In this document: piece after piece, positions 46,868 to 56,722 of the stretch
How positions within the stretch are numbered: position 1 is the stretch's first letter
Layout: each line of letters opens with the position of its first letter
Source: Solirubrobacter deserti
GTDB lineage: Bacteria > Actinomycetota > Thermoleophilia > Solirubrobacterales > Solirubrobacteraceae
Assembly: GCF_027587175.1 (NCBI RefSeq)
Contig: NZ_JAPCID010000034.1
Span: 1-64,000, forward strand
Direction: 5' to 3'
Length of the DNA stretch: 64,000 bases
Notes under the pieces: model-generated
Databases searched by the model: none
The model's input: only the letters and a program-made list of their open reading frames with translations
Told to the model about the DNA's origin: nothing
Program-made: the position numbers and the translations under genes

Positions 46868-47443
46868 ATGCCGGTCCCTCGCAGGTTTGACCGGCAGCCG
46901 CCGGAGCGTGATACCACCCGCGTCAACGAGCGCATCCGCGTTCCCGAGGTTCGTCTCATCGACGACACCGGTCAGCAGGTCGGCATCATGCGCACCCAAG
47001 ACGCTCTGCGGCGAGCCCAGGAAAAGGACCTCGACCTGGTCGAGGTGGCGGCGGAGGCCAAGCCCCCCGTTGTGCGCATCCTGGACTACTCGAAGTACAA
47101 GTACGAGCAGGCGCAGAAGGCCAAGTCGGCCCGCAAGCACCAGCAGACGATCAACGTCCGTGAGATCAAGTTCCGGCCGAAGATCGCCCAGCACGACTAC
47201 GACACCAAGAAGGGCCACGTCGAGCGCTTCCTGAAGGCGCGCGACAAGGTCAAGGTCACCATCATGTTCCGCGGGCGCGAGATGGCGCACCCGGAACGCG
47301 GCGAGATGATCCTCAACCGCCTCGCCGAGGACCTCAACGAGCTCGCCGTCGTCGAGCAGCGGCCCCAGCAGGACGGCCGCAACATGACGATGATGCTCGG
47401 GCCGGCGAAGGCCGCGCCGAGCGACACGAGCAAGCCCGCTTAG
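46868..47443 (+). CDS. infC: Translation initiation factor IF-3
   Basis: 191 residues. N-domain [20 protein letters not shown] and [20 protein letters not shown], lysine-rich linker, C-domain [20 protein letters not shown] and [19 protein letters not shown]. The start is a plain ATG with no Shine-Dalgarno, unlike the rare AUU start used for autoregulation in E. coli. The usual next genes rpmI and rplT are 7.9 kb away, after the giant exported protein. Confidence 0.96.
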   Translation: MPVPRRFDRQPPERDTTRVNERIRVPEVRLIDDTGQQVGIMRTQDALRRAQEKDLDLVEVAAEAKPPVVRILDYSKYKYEQAQKAKSARKHQQTINVREIKFRPKIAQHDYDTKKGHVERFLKARDKVKVTIMFRGREMAHPERGEMILNRLAEDLNELAVVEQRPQQDGRNMTMMLGPAKAAPSDTSKPA

Positions 47444-47450
47444 CGCTTCC

Positions 47451-47478
47451 GCGAGCCGCCCCGATCGGGGCGGCTCGC
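47451..47478 (+). terminator. 28-base perfect palindrome after infC
   Basis: GCGAGCCGCCCCGA and its exact reverse complement, eight bases after the infC stop. Followed by CCGCTTTCC, a poor U stretch. Probably stops the infC transcript. Confidence 0.7.
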
Positions 47479-47584
47479 CCGCTTTCCAGCGCTTTTCTCG
47501 CCCGCCGCACTCGGCCGCGTCAACGCGGCGTGCCGTTTCTCAGGCCTAACTGCGGCCTTCTAGCACGCGTCCGACAGAAGATGG

Positions 47585-47613
47585 TTCACCATCCGGCGAA
47601 GGACGTGTAGTAT
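47585..47613 (+). promoter_or_regulatory. Promoter for the giant exported protein
   Basis: TTCACC (47585-47590), 17-base spacer, TAGTAT (47608-47613). GGAGGAGGG lies before the GTG start at 47665. Confidence 0.5.
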
Positions 47614-47664
47614 CGCGCCCTGAGAGACAAAAGGCTGTCCAGGCCGAGGAGGAGGGCAAACTCT

Positions 47665-50600
47665 GTGAGGGCTGTTGGGTTGCTGGACGCGACGTCACGT
47701 CTGCGTCCAGGTTGGCGTGTGGTGCCTTTGGCGCTGCTCGTCTTGTGTTTGTGGTTGCTCGCTGCGGCGAGCGCATCGGCGCAGACGCCGAGCAAGGTGC
47801 TCGTGTTCCACGGGGGTGCGAACGCGACCAACGACGCCGGTGTCGCGGCCATCACCGCGATCGGCGACGCGAACGACTTCGACGTCGACGCGGGCAGCGA
47901 CGCGACGGCGATCACTGCGGCGAACCTCGCGAACTACCGCGCGGTCGTCTTCCTCAACAGCGCGGGTGACCGCCTGAATGCGGCGCAGGAGGGTGCGCTG
48001 CAGGCCTACATCGAGGGCGGCGGCGGCTTCGTCGGTATCGGCTCCTCCGCGGAGGCCGAGACCGGCAACACGTTCTTCAACGGCCTGATCGGTGCTCGCC
48101 CCGCGGCGAACAGCCCGACGACCGCCAGTACGCAGGTCGTCGCATCCGGCGACCGTGTGCACCCCGCCACGCGCGACCTCCCGCTGGAGTGGACGCGCGA
48201 GGACATCTGGTACACGTGGACCACGCGCCCGACGGGCACGGTCCACACCGTCGCGCGCTACCGCGCGCCCGGCGCCCCGGCCGGCGACGGCACCGCCACG
48301 GGCGGCACCGACTGGCCGATCTCCTGGTGCCGTGACTTCCAGGGCGGCCGCTCGTTCTACACCGGCATGGGCCGCACCGCGGCCGCGTTCGGGCAGGAGA
48401 ACCTGCGCAAGCACCTGACCGGCGCCATCGAATGGGCGGCCGGCCTCGTGCGCGGCGGCTGCAAGGCGACGATCAACTCCAACTACAAGAGCGAGCGCGT
48501 CACCAGCGGCGTCGGCGGCCTCCCGGTCTCCGGCGAGTCGCACGGTGTCGCGCCGGTCAAGAACGGCTGGGTCTTCTACATCGGCCGCGCCGACTGCCGC
48601 AGCAACGAAGAGCGCGGCAAGATGATCGGCCAGCCGTCGAGCCCGCGCATCCTCGACTTCGCCAACCGCAACGTCGGCGTCGGCTGCGGCACGATCCACC
48701 TGTGGGATCCGAAGGCCGCCACCGGCACCGTCAACAGCGGCATCACGCAGGTCGGCGTCATCCCGGTCTACGGCGATCGTGGCGGCGGAGACGAGATCAA
48801 CGGCAAGATCGAGACCGGCCTGCTCGGCATCGCTCCGTCGCCGGACTTCACCACCACCGGCCATATCTATCTGCAGTACTTCCCGACCTTCAACCCGGAC
48901 AACCCGGTGCTGCCGGGCCTCGCCGACGGCGACGCGCGCCGGATCACGAAGATCGGCAAGGGCCGCATCTCGCGCTTCACGGTCGACCTGACCACCAAGA
49001 AGCTCAAGATGGACTCCGAGGTCAAGATCTTCGAGTACGACTCGCAGGTCTACTCCTGCTGCCACCGCGGTGGCGGCATGGCCTTCGACTCCAAGGGCAA
49101 CCTCTACGTCACGACGGGCGACTCGAACTCCTCGCAGAGCACGAGCGGCACGTCCGGCAACCACCCCGGCATCAAGTGCCCGGTCGGGCCCGCCACCGAG
49201 GTGTCCAACAACCACTGCGGCGCCGCCAACTACTCGATCCGTGATGCGCGCCGGACGGCGGGCAACACGAACGACTACAACGGCAAGATGCTGCGGATCA
49301 ACCCGATCGAGCAGCTCGCCGACGGCGCGCCGGTCACACCCGGCGTCGGGACCACGTACAGCATCCCGGGCGCGGACGCACCCAACGGCCCGAACCTGTT
49401 CAGCGGCACCGAAGAGGGCGGCGGCAAGACCAAGCCCGAGATCTACGCGATGGGTCTGCGCAACCCGTCGCGCATGGCGATCGACCCGAAGACCGACGTC
49501 CCGTACGCCGCGTGGGTCGGTCCGGACGCCACCACCCCGTCGCGGACGATGGGACCGTCGACGTACGAGAGCGCGACGCAGCTCCCGAGCGCCGGCAATT
49601 ACGGCTGGCCGTACTGCATGGGCAACCAGCAGGCCTACCGTGACCGCGTCGGGACCAACGGCGCGCTGCGCACGACCAACGGCCCCGGCTTCGTGGACGG
49701 CGGCCCGGTCGCCGGCCCGACCGCCGGCCCGACGCCCGGCTGGTACGACTGCAAGAACCTCGTCAACGACTCGCCGAATAACACCGGCCTGACGACCCTG
49801 CCGCATACCACGGGCACGGGCAAGGACGCCGGCACGGCGCGCAAGCTGAACCTCTGGTACAGCCGCGGCAACCCGGGCGGCAACGGCTGCCCCGAGTTCC
49901 CCCGTCCGACCGGGGCGAACAACGCGCCGGACTACGGCGCCACCAACACGCAGCTGTGCCCGTACCTGACCGCCTCCGGCGCGACGGTGTTCTCGGGCCC
50001 GGTCTACCGCTACGACGACGCGGCGACCGACAACTCGGTCCGCTGGCCCAAGTACTGGGACGGCCGCTGGTTCCTGAACGACTTCAGCAACAGCAGCGCC
50101 AAGCACGGCCTGCTGCTCGACCCGGCGACTGACCAGGACGGCGCTCAGCCCGTGTACGCGGACTCGCTGCGCGACGGCTCTGGCTTCCAATGGGGCGCGA
50201 GCTACATGGACTCGAAGTTCGGTGCGGACGGCGCGCTCTACGTGCAGGTCTACCAGGGCTTCTTCGACACGGGCAACGACGTCGGTCTGTTCCGGCTGTC
50301 CTACACGGGCGGCCCGGACACGCCGACCGCCGACCCGCAGTGGCGCTCGACGTCCACCGCGCGTCAGGTCGCGTTCTCGCTCGGCGCCTCCGGTGGCGTC
50401 AGCTACGAGTGGGACTTCGGTGACGGCACGGCCAAGTCGACCGAGGCCAACCCGACCCACACGTACGCGCAGACCGGCACCTACACGGCGAGCCTGACCG
50501 TCACGTACGCCGACGGTGAGAAGCAGACCAAGACCTCGCTGGTCACGGTGGGCGCGGACTCCGCGGCCCCGACCACGACGGTCCAGATCAACGGCCAGAC

Positions 50601-53600
50601 CCCGGCGGCGAGCTACACGGCGCCCGTTGAGGTCACCGTGCGCGCGACCGACGGCACCGGCGCCACCGGCGTCGAGTGGATCGAGCATCGCGTCGACGGC
50701 GGCGCGTGGACCCGTGCCACCAACACGGGCAACGCCGAGCCGTTCGAGGCGAAGTTCACGGTGCGCGGCCAGGGCTCGCACACGGTCGAGTACCGTGCCC
50801 GCGACCGCGCCGGCAACCAGACCGATCCGGTCGGCTCGGTCACGTTCACGATCAACCTCAACACGGGCGGCACCTCCTGCCTCCCGCAGTCGGATGAGTT
50901 CAGCGGTTCGGCGCTCGACGCCAAGTGGACCGTGCTGCGCTCCGCGGGCGGCGGCCCCACGGTGTCCAACGGGCACGTGAACCTCCCGATCCTGCAGGGC
51001 GACTTCATCGCCAACGACGCGCTCGCCTCCAATACCGTCCTCACGGACGCGCCGAACGGCGAGTGGACGGCGACGGCCAAGCTCGAGACCAGCGGCCTCA
51101 ACGCCAACGGTGAGCAGGCCGGCATCGTGCTGTGGAAGTCCGAGCAGCCGAACACGTTCGCCAAGCTCGTCGCGATCCAGTCGAGCAACGGCACGCACCA
51201 GTTCGAGTTCATCGTCACCCAGAACGGTGCGGTCAACCCGCCGATCGGCTCGAGCATCACGCCCGCTCCGGGCGGCCAGCTGCCGGCGTACGTGCTCCTG
51301 CGTGCCCGCAACAACGGCACGAACATCATCGGTGAGTTCTCCACCGACGACGGCGCGAGCTGGACCCGCGTCGGCACGGCGACCCACGCCGCGCCGATCA
51401 CGGGTGCGCTGAAGGTCGGCCCGGTCGCGTTCCGCGGCTCCAACGGCGGCGGCACCGCGTCGTTCGACTACCTGCGCGTCCACAGCGGCTCGGCCGAGGA
51501 CACACCGGTCAACTGCACCGCCGGCTGCTCCCCGCAGTCGGATCAGTTCACCGGCTCGGAGCTCCACCCCAAGTGGGAGATCCTGAACCCGTCCTCCGGG
51601 AACGCCCCGAGCGTCTCCGGCGGCCACCTGACGCTGCCGGTCATCCAGGGCGACCTGTACGGCGGCACGGCCACGGCCCAGGTGCTCTATCAGGACGCTC
51701 CGACGGGCTCGTGGGTCGCCACGGCGAAGATCGCCCACGAGAACATCAACCGCAACGGCGAAGCGGCCGGTCTGGCGCTGATCAACAGCACCAACCCGAA
51801 CCACTTCCTCAAGACGGCTCTGCAGTACAAGAGCGACGTCGATCCGGAGACGGCGGGCGACCAGCCCGGCAAGTGGGCGGAGCGCGTCCTGACGGCCAAC
51901 GGCGAGGCGGTCACCCTGCCGCCGGCGACGGTGCCGTGGCCGAACTCGGGTGGGCTCTCGACCGCCGGCGACTACGTCTGGGTGCGGTTCGTGCATGACG
52001 CCACGGCGGGCACGATCACGACCTGGACGTCGACCGAGGGCTCGACGTTCACCTCGTTCGGCGCGCCGATCAGCGTCTCGCAGTACCTGAGCCAGCCGGG
52101 CGGCCTCAAGCTCGGCCTGTTCGCCAAGCACGACGGTGGCGAGAACGACACGGTCCAGCTCGACGCGTTCAACGTCGTGCCCGGGACCGCCGACCCGCAG
52201 ACCGCGGGCGACAACTGCGGTGGGGTCACCGCCTGCGTCCAGAACGACGAGTTCGACGGCGCGGCGCTCGATCCCAAGTGGGAGATCCGCAACTCGACGC
52301 CGGCCAACGTGGCCGTCGCCGGTGGCAAGCTCTCGCTGACGACCGCGCAGGGTGACGTCTCGGGCGCCAACTTCACGGCCCGCAACATCGCCCTGCAGGA
52401 CGTGCCGACGGGCCCGTGGTCGGTGACCACGAAGCTCGACCACACGGCGATCAACCAGAACGGCGTTGCCGGCGGCCTCGTGATCTACGGCTCCGACAAC
52501 CCGAACTACTTCGCCAAGATCGGCGTCCAGTACAAGACCAACGACCTCGGCGGGAACCCGATGAACGGGATCTGGGCCGAGCGCGTGCTGACCTCCAACG
52601 GGTCGATCAACGCCGGCTACGGCGGCAACTACCCGAACACCGGGAAGCTGACCCCGCAGACGGCCGACCTGTGGCTGCGAGCCACGTACGACGGCACGAA
52701 CCTCGTGACCGAGTACTCCTACGACGGCACGACGTTCGCCTCCATCGCCCAGGCGGTGCCGGTCAACGCGTCGACGTTCGGCGCCGGCGGCATCACCAAG
52801 GTCGGCCTGTTCGTCAAGCACGACGGTGGCAACACCGCGCGGCCGATCAGCTTCGACTCGTTCAAGGTCGCGGCCGACAGCTGCGGTGGCGGCGGCGACT
52901 CCTCGCCGGCGCGCACGACGCACACGCTCAACCCGGCCTCGCCGGACGGGACGAACGGCTACTACAAGTCGAACGTCACGGTCACGCTCAACGCCACGGA
53001 CAACCAGGGCGGCACGGGCGTCGACTACATCGAGTACCGCAACCAGGGCACGACCGCCTGGACGCGTTACAGCGATCCGATCGTCGTCGAGACGGCCGGT
53101 CGCAGCACGATCGAGTACCGCTCGGTCGACAAGGCGGGCAACACCGAGGCCACGCGCACGGTGACCTTCCAGATCGACAAGGCGGCGCCGACGACCACCG
53201 CGAAGCTCAACGGTGAGGCGCCGAAGGCCAACTACGACGGCCCGGTCCAGGTGGATCTCGACGCCACCGACGGCACCGGCTCCGGTGTCGCCAAGACCGA
53301 GGTCCGCGTCGACGGCGGCGAGTGGAAGCCGTACGAGGAGACGGAGACGATCCTCAACTCGGCGGCCGACCTCGCCAAGTGGGCGCAGGCTGGGGCCGGC
53401 GGCCTCAACTGGGTCGACGACCCGAACGGCGGCTACGCCCGCACGTTCGGCAACTTCGGCATGCCGTGGTACCCCGTCAAGGACTACGGCGACTTCTCGC
53501 TGAAGATGCAGTGGCGTGACTCCAGCACCGGCACCAGCGGCAACGGCGGCGTCTTCGTGCGCTTCCCGAACCCCACCGAGGCGGTCACGCGTCCGGCCGG

Positions 53601-55230
53601 CCAGCGTCACGCTTGCCAGGTCGGCTCGGCGCAGAGCGATCCGGCCTGGGTCGCGATCTACTGCGGCCACGAGATCCAGATCAACGACAACCAGCCGTCG
53701 GAGCCCCAGAAGACGGGGTCCGTGTACAACTTCCAGCCGCTGAACACCACGCAGGCCAAGGTGCAGCCGCGCGGGACGTGGGTCGACTACGAGATTCGCG
53801 TCGTCGGCCAGACGTACACGATCATCCGCAACGGCGAGGTCCTGCAGACCTTCGAGAACACGCGGGACAAGCCGTCCTCGCGACAGGGTGACCCGTCGAC
53901 GACGGATCGCCAGTTCGCGCGCGGCTACATCGGTCTGCAGAACCACGGCACGAGCGACGTGATCGACTACCGCAACATCCGCGTCGAGCCGCTCGGCCAG
54001 GATGTCGCCAAGGGTCCGATCACCGTCTCGGGCGACGGCGCCCACAAGGTCGAGTTCCGCTCGACCGACAACGCGGGCAACGTGGAGACCACCAAGTCGG
54101 TCGACTTCACGATCGGCGACGAGCCGTCCGGTGACGACACGGCGCCGAACACCACGGCGGCGCTCAACCCGGCCCAGCCGGGTCCGGGTGGCACGTACAC
54201 CGGTCCGGTGGGCGTGACGCTGTCGGCGACCGATCCGGCCGAGACCGGCACGGGCGGCGGTCCGGCGGCCACGCACACCGTCAAGGCGATGCCGGCCGTG
54301 TTCGACCCTGCCGCCGTGTCGGCCAAGGTCGGCGACACGGTCCGGTTCACCTGGAACGAGGGCGGCACCACGCACGATCTGTGGAAGCTCAACCCGGGTG
54401 ACGCGCCCAACGCGGACGGCACGTCGTTGCTGCCGCCGCCGGGCTACGCCTTCCCGACCACCCCGCCGACCGATGTGGTCGTCGATCAGGTGGGGACCTA
54501 CACGTTCGTGTGCAAGGTCCACGGCCACCGCGAGGAAGGCGAGTGGAAGGGCATGGTGACCAAGGTCACCGTCAGCGAGAACAGCTCGTCGGTGCCGGGC
54601 TCGGGCGTCGACTACACCGAGTACCGCGTCAACAACGGTGCGTGGGTCAAGAACACCAACACCGGTACGGCGTCGCCGTTCGTGACCACGTTCCAGGCGC
54701 AGGCCGAGGGCGCGTACTCGATCGAGTACCGCTCGGCGGACAAGGCCGGCAACGTGGAAGCGACCAAGACGGTGGCCTTCACGATCGATGAGCCGTCCGG
54801 TGGCGACTCGGTCGACGAGGACGTCGACGTGATCGGCACGGTGCCGCGTGTGCTCGGGATCACGATCGAGGGCGCGCTGAACTTCGGCGCGATCACGCCG
54901 GGTCTCGACCAGGTCTACACGGCCGGGGCGACGGTCAAGGCGACGTCGAGCGTCCGCTCGTCGAAGCTCACGATCTCCGATCCCACGAGCACGGCCAAGG
55001 GCCACCTGGTCAACGGCTCCTCGGTCATGCCGCAGGCGCTGCAGGTGCAGGACAACGCCGGGGCGTTCGTGCCGCTGACCAGCACGGTCGAGCTCGACGC
55101 CTGGGGGCACCCGCTCGCGAACGAGTCGGTGCCGCTCAACCTCAAGCAGCCGGTCTCCGCCGGTGACCGCCTGCTCGAGGGCAACTACACCAAGCGCGTG
55201 ACGCTGACTCTGTCGGCCACCACGCCGTAG
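47665..55230 (+). CDS. Giant exported protein: ThuA, sugar dehydrogenase, PKD, lectin-like, DUF1080 and cupredoxin domains
   Basis: 2521 residues from GTG 47665. Signal peptide VVPLALLVLCLWLLAAASAS. In order: ThuA-like domain (about 43-265); glucose/sorbosone dehydrogenase-type beta propeller (about 270-890, GGGMAFDSKGNLYVTTGDSN); PKD (YEWDFGDG at 914); OmpL47/Ig-like repeat; three related concanavalin-like units beginning near 1072, 1286 and 1522 (PQSDEFSGSALDAKW, PQSDQFTGSELHPKW, QNDEFDGAALDPKW); another Ig-like repeat; a DUF1080-type 3-keto-glycoside hydrolase-like domain (about 1890-2110); a cupredoxin (about 2202-2310) with His in TTHDLW and Cys/His/Met in FVCKVHGHREEGEWKGM; and a C-terminal beta domain. 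It likely acts on polysaccharide or sugars outside the cell. The gene lies between infC and rpmI. Confidence 0.9.
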   Translation: MRAVGLLDATSRLRPGWRVVPLALLVLCLWLLAAASASAQTPSKVLVFHGGANATNDAGVAAITAIGDANDFDVDAGSDATAITAANLANYRAVVFLNSAGDRLNAAQEGALQAYIEGGGGFVGIGSSAEAETGNTFFNGLIGARPAANSPTTASTQVVASGDRVHPATRDLPLEWTREDIWYTWTTRPTGTVHTVARYRAPGAPAGDGTATGGTDWPISWCRDFQGGRSFYTGMGRTAAAFGQENLRKHLTGAIEWAAGLVRGGCKATINSNYKSERVTSGVGGLPVSGESHGVAPVKNGWVFYIGRADCRSNEERGKMIGQPSSPRILDFANRNVGVGCGTIHLWDPKAATGTVNSGITQVGVIPVYGDRGGGDEINGKIETGLLGIAPSPDFTTTGHIYLQYFPTFNPDNPVLPGLADGDARRITKIGKGRISRFTVDLTTKKLKMDSEVKIFEYDSQVYSCCHRGGGMAFDSKGNLYVTTGDSNSSQSTSGTSGNHPGIKCPVGPATEVSNNHCGAANYSIRDARRTAGNTNDYNGKMLRINPIEQLADGAPVTPGVGTTYSIPGADAPNGPNLFSGTEEGGGKTKPEIYAMGLRNPSRMAIDPKTDVPYAAWVGPDATTPSRTMGPSTYESATQLPSAGNYGWPYCMGNQQAYRDRVGTNGALRTTNGPGFVDGGPVAGPTAGPTPGWYDCKNLVNDSPNNTGLTTLPHTTGTGKDAGTARKLNLWYSRGNPGGNGCPEFPRPTGANNAPDYGATNTQLCPYLTASGATVFSGPVYRYDDAATDNSVRWPKYWDGRWFLNDFSNSSAKHGLLLDPATDQDGAQPVYADSLRDGSGFQWGASYMDSKFGADGALYVQVYQGFFDTGNDVGLFRLSYTGGPDTPTADPQWRSTSTARQVAFSLGASGGVSYEWDFGDGTAKSTEANPTHTYAQTGTYTASLTVTYADGEKQTKTSLVTVGADSAAPTTTVQINGQTPAASYTAPVEVTVRATDGTGATGVEWIEHRVDGGAWTRATNTGNAEPFEAKFTVRGQGSHTVEYRARDRAGNQTDPVGSVTFTINLNTGGTSCLPQSDEFSGSALDAKWTVLRSAGGGPTVSNGHVNLPILQGDFIANDALASNTVLTDAPNGEWTATAKLETSGLNANGEQAGIVLWKSEQPNTFAKLVAIQSSNGTHQFEFIVTQNGAVNPPIGSSITPAPGGQLPAYVLLRARNNGTNIIGEFSTDDGASWTRVGTATHAAPITGALKVGPVAFRGSNGGGTASFDYLRVHSGSAEDTPVNCTAGCSPQSDQFTGSELHPKWEILNPSSGNAPSVSGGHLTLPVIQGDLYGGTATAQVLYQDAPTGSWVATAKIAHENINRNGEAAGLALINSTNPNHFLKTALQYKSDVDPETAGDQPGKWAERVLTANGEAVTLPPATVPWPNSGGLSTAGDYVWVRFVHDATAGTITTWTSTEGSTFTSFGAPISVSQYLSQPGGLKLGLFAKHDGGENDTVQLDAFNVVPGTADPQTAGDNCGGVTACVQNDEFDGAALDPKWEIRNSTPANVAVAGGKLSLTTAQGDVSGANFTARNIALQDVPTGPWSVTTKLDHTAINQNGVAGGLVIYGSDNPNYFAKIGVQYKTNDLGGNPMNGIWAERVLTSNGSINAGYGGNYPNTGKLTPQTADLWLRATYDGTNLVTEYSYDGTTFASIAQAVPVNASTFGAGGITKVGLFVKHDGGNTARPISFDSFKVAADSCGGGGDSSPARTTHTLNPASPDGTNGYYKSNVTVTLNATDNQGGTGVDYIEYRNQGTTAWTRYSDPIVVETAGRSTIEYRSVDKAGNTEATRTVTFQIDKAAPTTTAKLNGEAPKANYDGPVQVDLDATDGTGSGVAKTEVRVDGGEWKPYEETETILNSAADLAKWAQAGAGGLNWVDDPNGGYARTFGNFGMPWYPVKDYGDFSLKMQWRDSSTGTSGNGGVFVRFPNPTEAVTRPAGQRHACQVGSAQSDPAWVAIYCGHEIQINDNQPSEPQKTGSVYNFQPLNTTQAKVQPRGTWVDYEIRVVGQTYTIIRNGEVLQTFENTRDKPSSRQGDPSTTDRQFARGYIGLQNHGTSDVIDYRNIRVEPLGQDVAKGPITVSGDGAHKVEFRSTDNAGNVETTKSVDFTIGDEPSGDDTAPNTTAALNPAQPGPGGTYTGPVGVTLSATDPAETGTGGGPAATHTVKAMPAVFDPAAVSAKVGDTVRFTWNEGGTTHDLWKLNPGDAPNADGTSLLPPPGYAFPTTPPTDVVVDQVGTYTFVCKVHGHREEGEWKGMVTKVTVSENSSSVPGSGVDYTEYRVNNGAWVKNTNTGTASPFVTTFQAQAEGAYSIEYRSADKAGNVEATKTVAFTIDEPSGGDSVDEDVDVIGTVPRVLGITIEGALNFGAITPGLDQVYTAGATVKATSSVRSSKLTISDPTSTAKGHLVNGSSVMPQALQVQDNAGAFVPLTSTVELDAWGHPLANESVPLNLKQPVSAGDRLLEGNYTKRVTLTLSATTP

Positions 55231-55240
55231 CAAGCGACCC

Positions 55241-55283
55241 GCCCCGCTCCCGCGATTTCTCGTGGGAGCGGGGCCTTTGCTTC
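55241..55283 (+). terminator. Terminator after the giant exported protein
   Basis: Stem GCCCCGCTCCCGCGA / TCGTGGGAGCGGGGC (one G-T pair), loop TTTC, tail CTTTGCTT. Begins 11 bases after the stop codon. Confidence 0.8.
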
Positions 55284-55285
55284 GC

Positions 55286-55291
55286 TATACT
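55286..55291 (+). promoter_or_regulatory. -10 element for rpmI-rplT
   Basis: TATACT, 12 bases before ATG 55304, giving a leader of only a few bases. The -35 is not clear because that place is taken by the terminator stem. Confidence 0.55.
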
Positions 55292-55303
55292 GCGCCGCCG
55301 GTT

Positions 55304-55507
55304 ATGCCCAAGATGAAGTCGCACTCCGGCGCCAAGAAGCGCTTCAAGGTGACCGGCACCGGCAAGGTGCTGGCCCGTCACTCCTTCTCGAGCCACATCC
55401 TCGAGAAGAAGTCACCCAAGCGCAAGCGGCACATGGCTCTTGCGATCGTCCTCGTCAAGGGTGACGCGTCCCGTGCCAAGACGATGCTGAACGGGAACGG
55501 CCGATGA
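55304..55507 (+). CDS. rpmI: Ribosomal protein bL35
   Basis: 67 residues, full length. Opening [20 protein letters not shown] and later [15 protein letters not shown] are typical of bL35 of the large ribosomal subunit. Overlaps rplT by ATGA. Confidence 0.95.
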   Translation: MPKMKSHSGAKKRFKVTGTGKVLARHSFSSHILEKKSPKRKRHMALAIVLVKGDASRAKTMLNGNGR

Positions 55508-55863
55508 CCCGCGTCAAGCGTTCAGTCCACGCCAAGAAGAAGCGCCGTGCGGTCCTCGAGCGCACGAAGGGCTTCCGCGGCGAGGCGAACTCGAACTACA
55601 AGCGCGCCAAGGAAGCGATGTTCAAGGCGGACGCGTACGCGTACCGCGATCGTCGCAACCGCAAGCGTGACTTCCGCCGTCTCTGGATCACCCGCATCAA
55701 CGCCGCCGCGCGTGCCGAGGGCATGACGTACGCGACGTTCATCCACGGCCTGCAGGCCGCCGGCGTCGAGCTGGACCGCAAGGTCCTGGCCGACATCGCC
55801 GTGCGCGATCCCGAGACCTTCCGCCGATTCGTCGAGCGCGCCCGCGAGGCCTCGGCGGCCTAG
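55504..55863 (+). CDS. rplT: Ribosomal protein bL20
   Basis: 119 residues. [20 protein letters not shown] and [20 protein letters not shown] match bL20, an assembly protein of the large subunit. Coupled to rpmI and followed by a strong terminator. In E. coli and Bacillus bL20 or its leader regulates infC-rpmI-rplT; here infC is on a separate transcript. Confidence 0.96.
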   Translation: MTRVKRSVHAKKKRRAVLERTKGFRGEANSNYKRAKEAMFKADAYAYRDRRNRKRDFRRLWITRINAAARAEGMTYATFIHGLQAAGVELDRKVLADIAVRDPETFRRFVERAREASAA

Positions 55864-55892
55864 GCAACCTCGAAACCGCCGAGCCTTCAATA

Positions 55893-55929
55893 GGGCGCCC
55901 CTCCGAGTCGGAGCGGCGCCCTTTTTTTT
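55893..55929 (+). terminator. Strong intrinsic terminator after rplT
   Basis: GGGCGCCCCTCCG, loop AGT, CGGAGCGGCGCCC (one mismatch), then eight T. The clearest terminator in the window. Confidence 0.92.
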
Positions 55930-55969
55930 GGCCACCGGGGGCTGCCGCCCCCCGAGACCCCCGCTTTCA

Positions 55970-56722
55970 GTGACCGAAGAGATCAAGAGCCCCCACAACG
56001 AAGCCCTGAAGGAGATTCGCAAGCTCGCCGGCAAGAAGTGGCGGGACAAGCTGGGCTCCTTCGTCGCCGAGGGCGAGGACCTGCTGGAGGCCGCCGAGGC
56101 GGCGGGCTGGCACGCGAGCGCGCGCTACGTCACCTCCGGCTCCGGCCTGGAGGGGATCCCGGTCGCTTCCCACGTGATGCCGAGCGTCTCGCAGCTGGGC
56201 TCGTCCACGCGGGCGATCGGCGTCTATCCGATCCGCTGGGCGCAGCCCGTCGGGCCGCTGTGCGTCGCGCTGTGGGGCGTGGGGGACCCGGGCAACGTCG
56301 GGACGGTCATCCGGTCCGCGCTGGCGTTCGGCGCGAGCTCGGTCGCGCTCGGCCCGGGCAGCGCCGATCCCTGGTCCCCCAAGGCCGTGCGCGCCTCGAT
56401 GGGCGCGATCTTCTCCGTGCCCGTCGCGAAGGTGCGCAACGCCGCCGAGCTGCCCGGCCGCAAGATCGCGCTGGCCGCGCGCTCCGGTGAGCCGCTGCGG
56501 GCGGTCGCCAAGCCGAAATCGGCACGCGCCGGCGAAGCCGGCCGCGCCGATGTGGCGCCCGTCACGATCGTCGTCGGTGCCGAGCGCGAAGGCCTCTCCG
56601 ACGACTTCATCGCGGGGTGTGACGAGGTCGCCCACATCCCGATCGCGCACGCCGACTCATTGAACGCCGCCATGGCCGCAACTGTCGCTGTCTACGAGCT
56701 AACTAGGATCACGCCCTCATGA
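55970..56722 (+). CDS. SpoU/TrmH-family RNA 2'-O-methyltransferase
   Basis: 250 residues from GTG 55970. An N-terminal substrate-binding part (NEALKEIRKLAGKKWRDKLG) and the SPOUT motifs LWGVGDPGNVGTVIRSALAF (motif 1), VVGAEREGLS (motif 2) and IPIAHADSLNAAMAATVAVY (motif 3, knotted SAM site). It likely methylates rRNA (23S) or tRNA; the target is not evident. Located next to pheS, as in many genomes. Its stop overlaps pheS (ATGA). Confidence 0.9.
   Translation: MTEEIKSPHNEALKEIRKLAGKKWRDKLGSFVAEGEDLLEAAEAAGWHASARYVTSGSGLEGIPVASHVMPSVSQLGSSTRAIGVYPIRWAQPVGPLCVALWGVGDPGNVGTVIRSALAFGASSVALGPGSADPWSPKAVRASMGAIFSVPVAKVRNAAELPGRKIALAARSGEPLRAVAKPKSARAGEAGRADVAPVTIVVGAEREGLSDDFIAGCDEVAHIPIAHADSLNAAMAATVAVYELTRITPS

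Noticed and set aside
47695-55233. A 2512-residue open frame antisense to the giant exported protein gene
   Set aside because: Same reason: the sense frame carries recognisable domains and a signal peptide; the antisense product is Arg/Val/Asp-rich and featureless.
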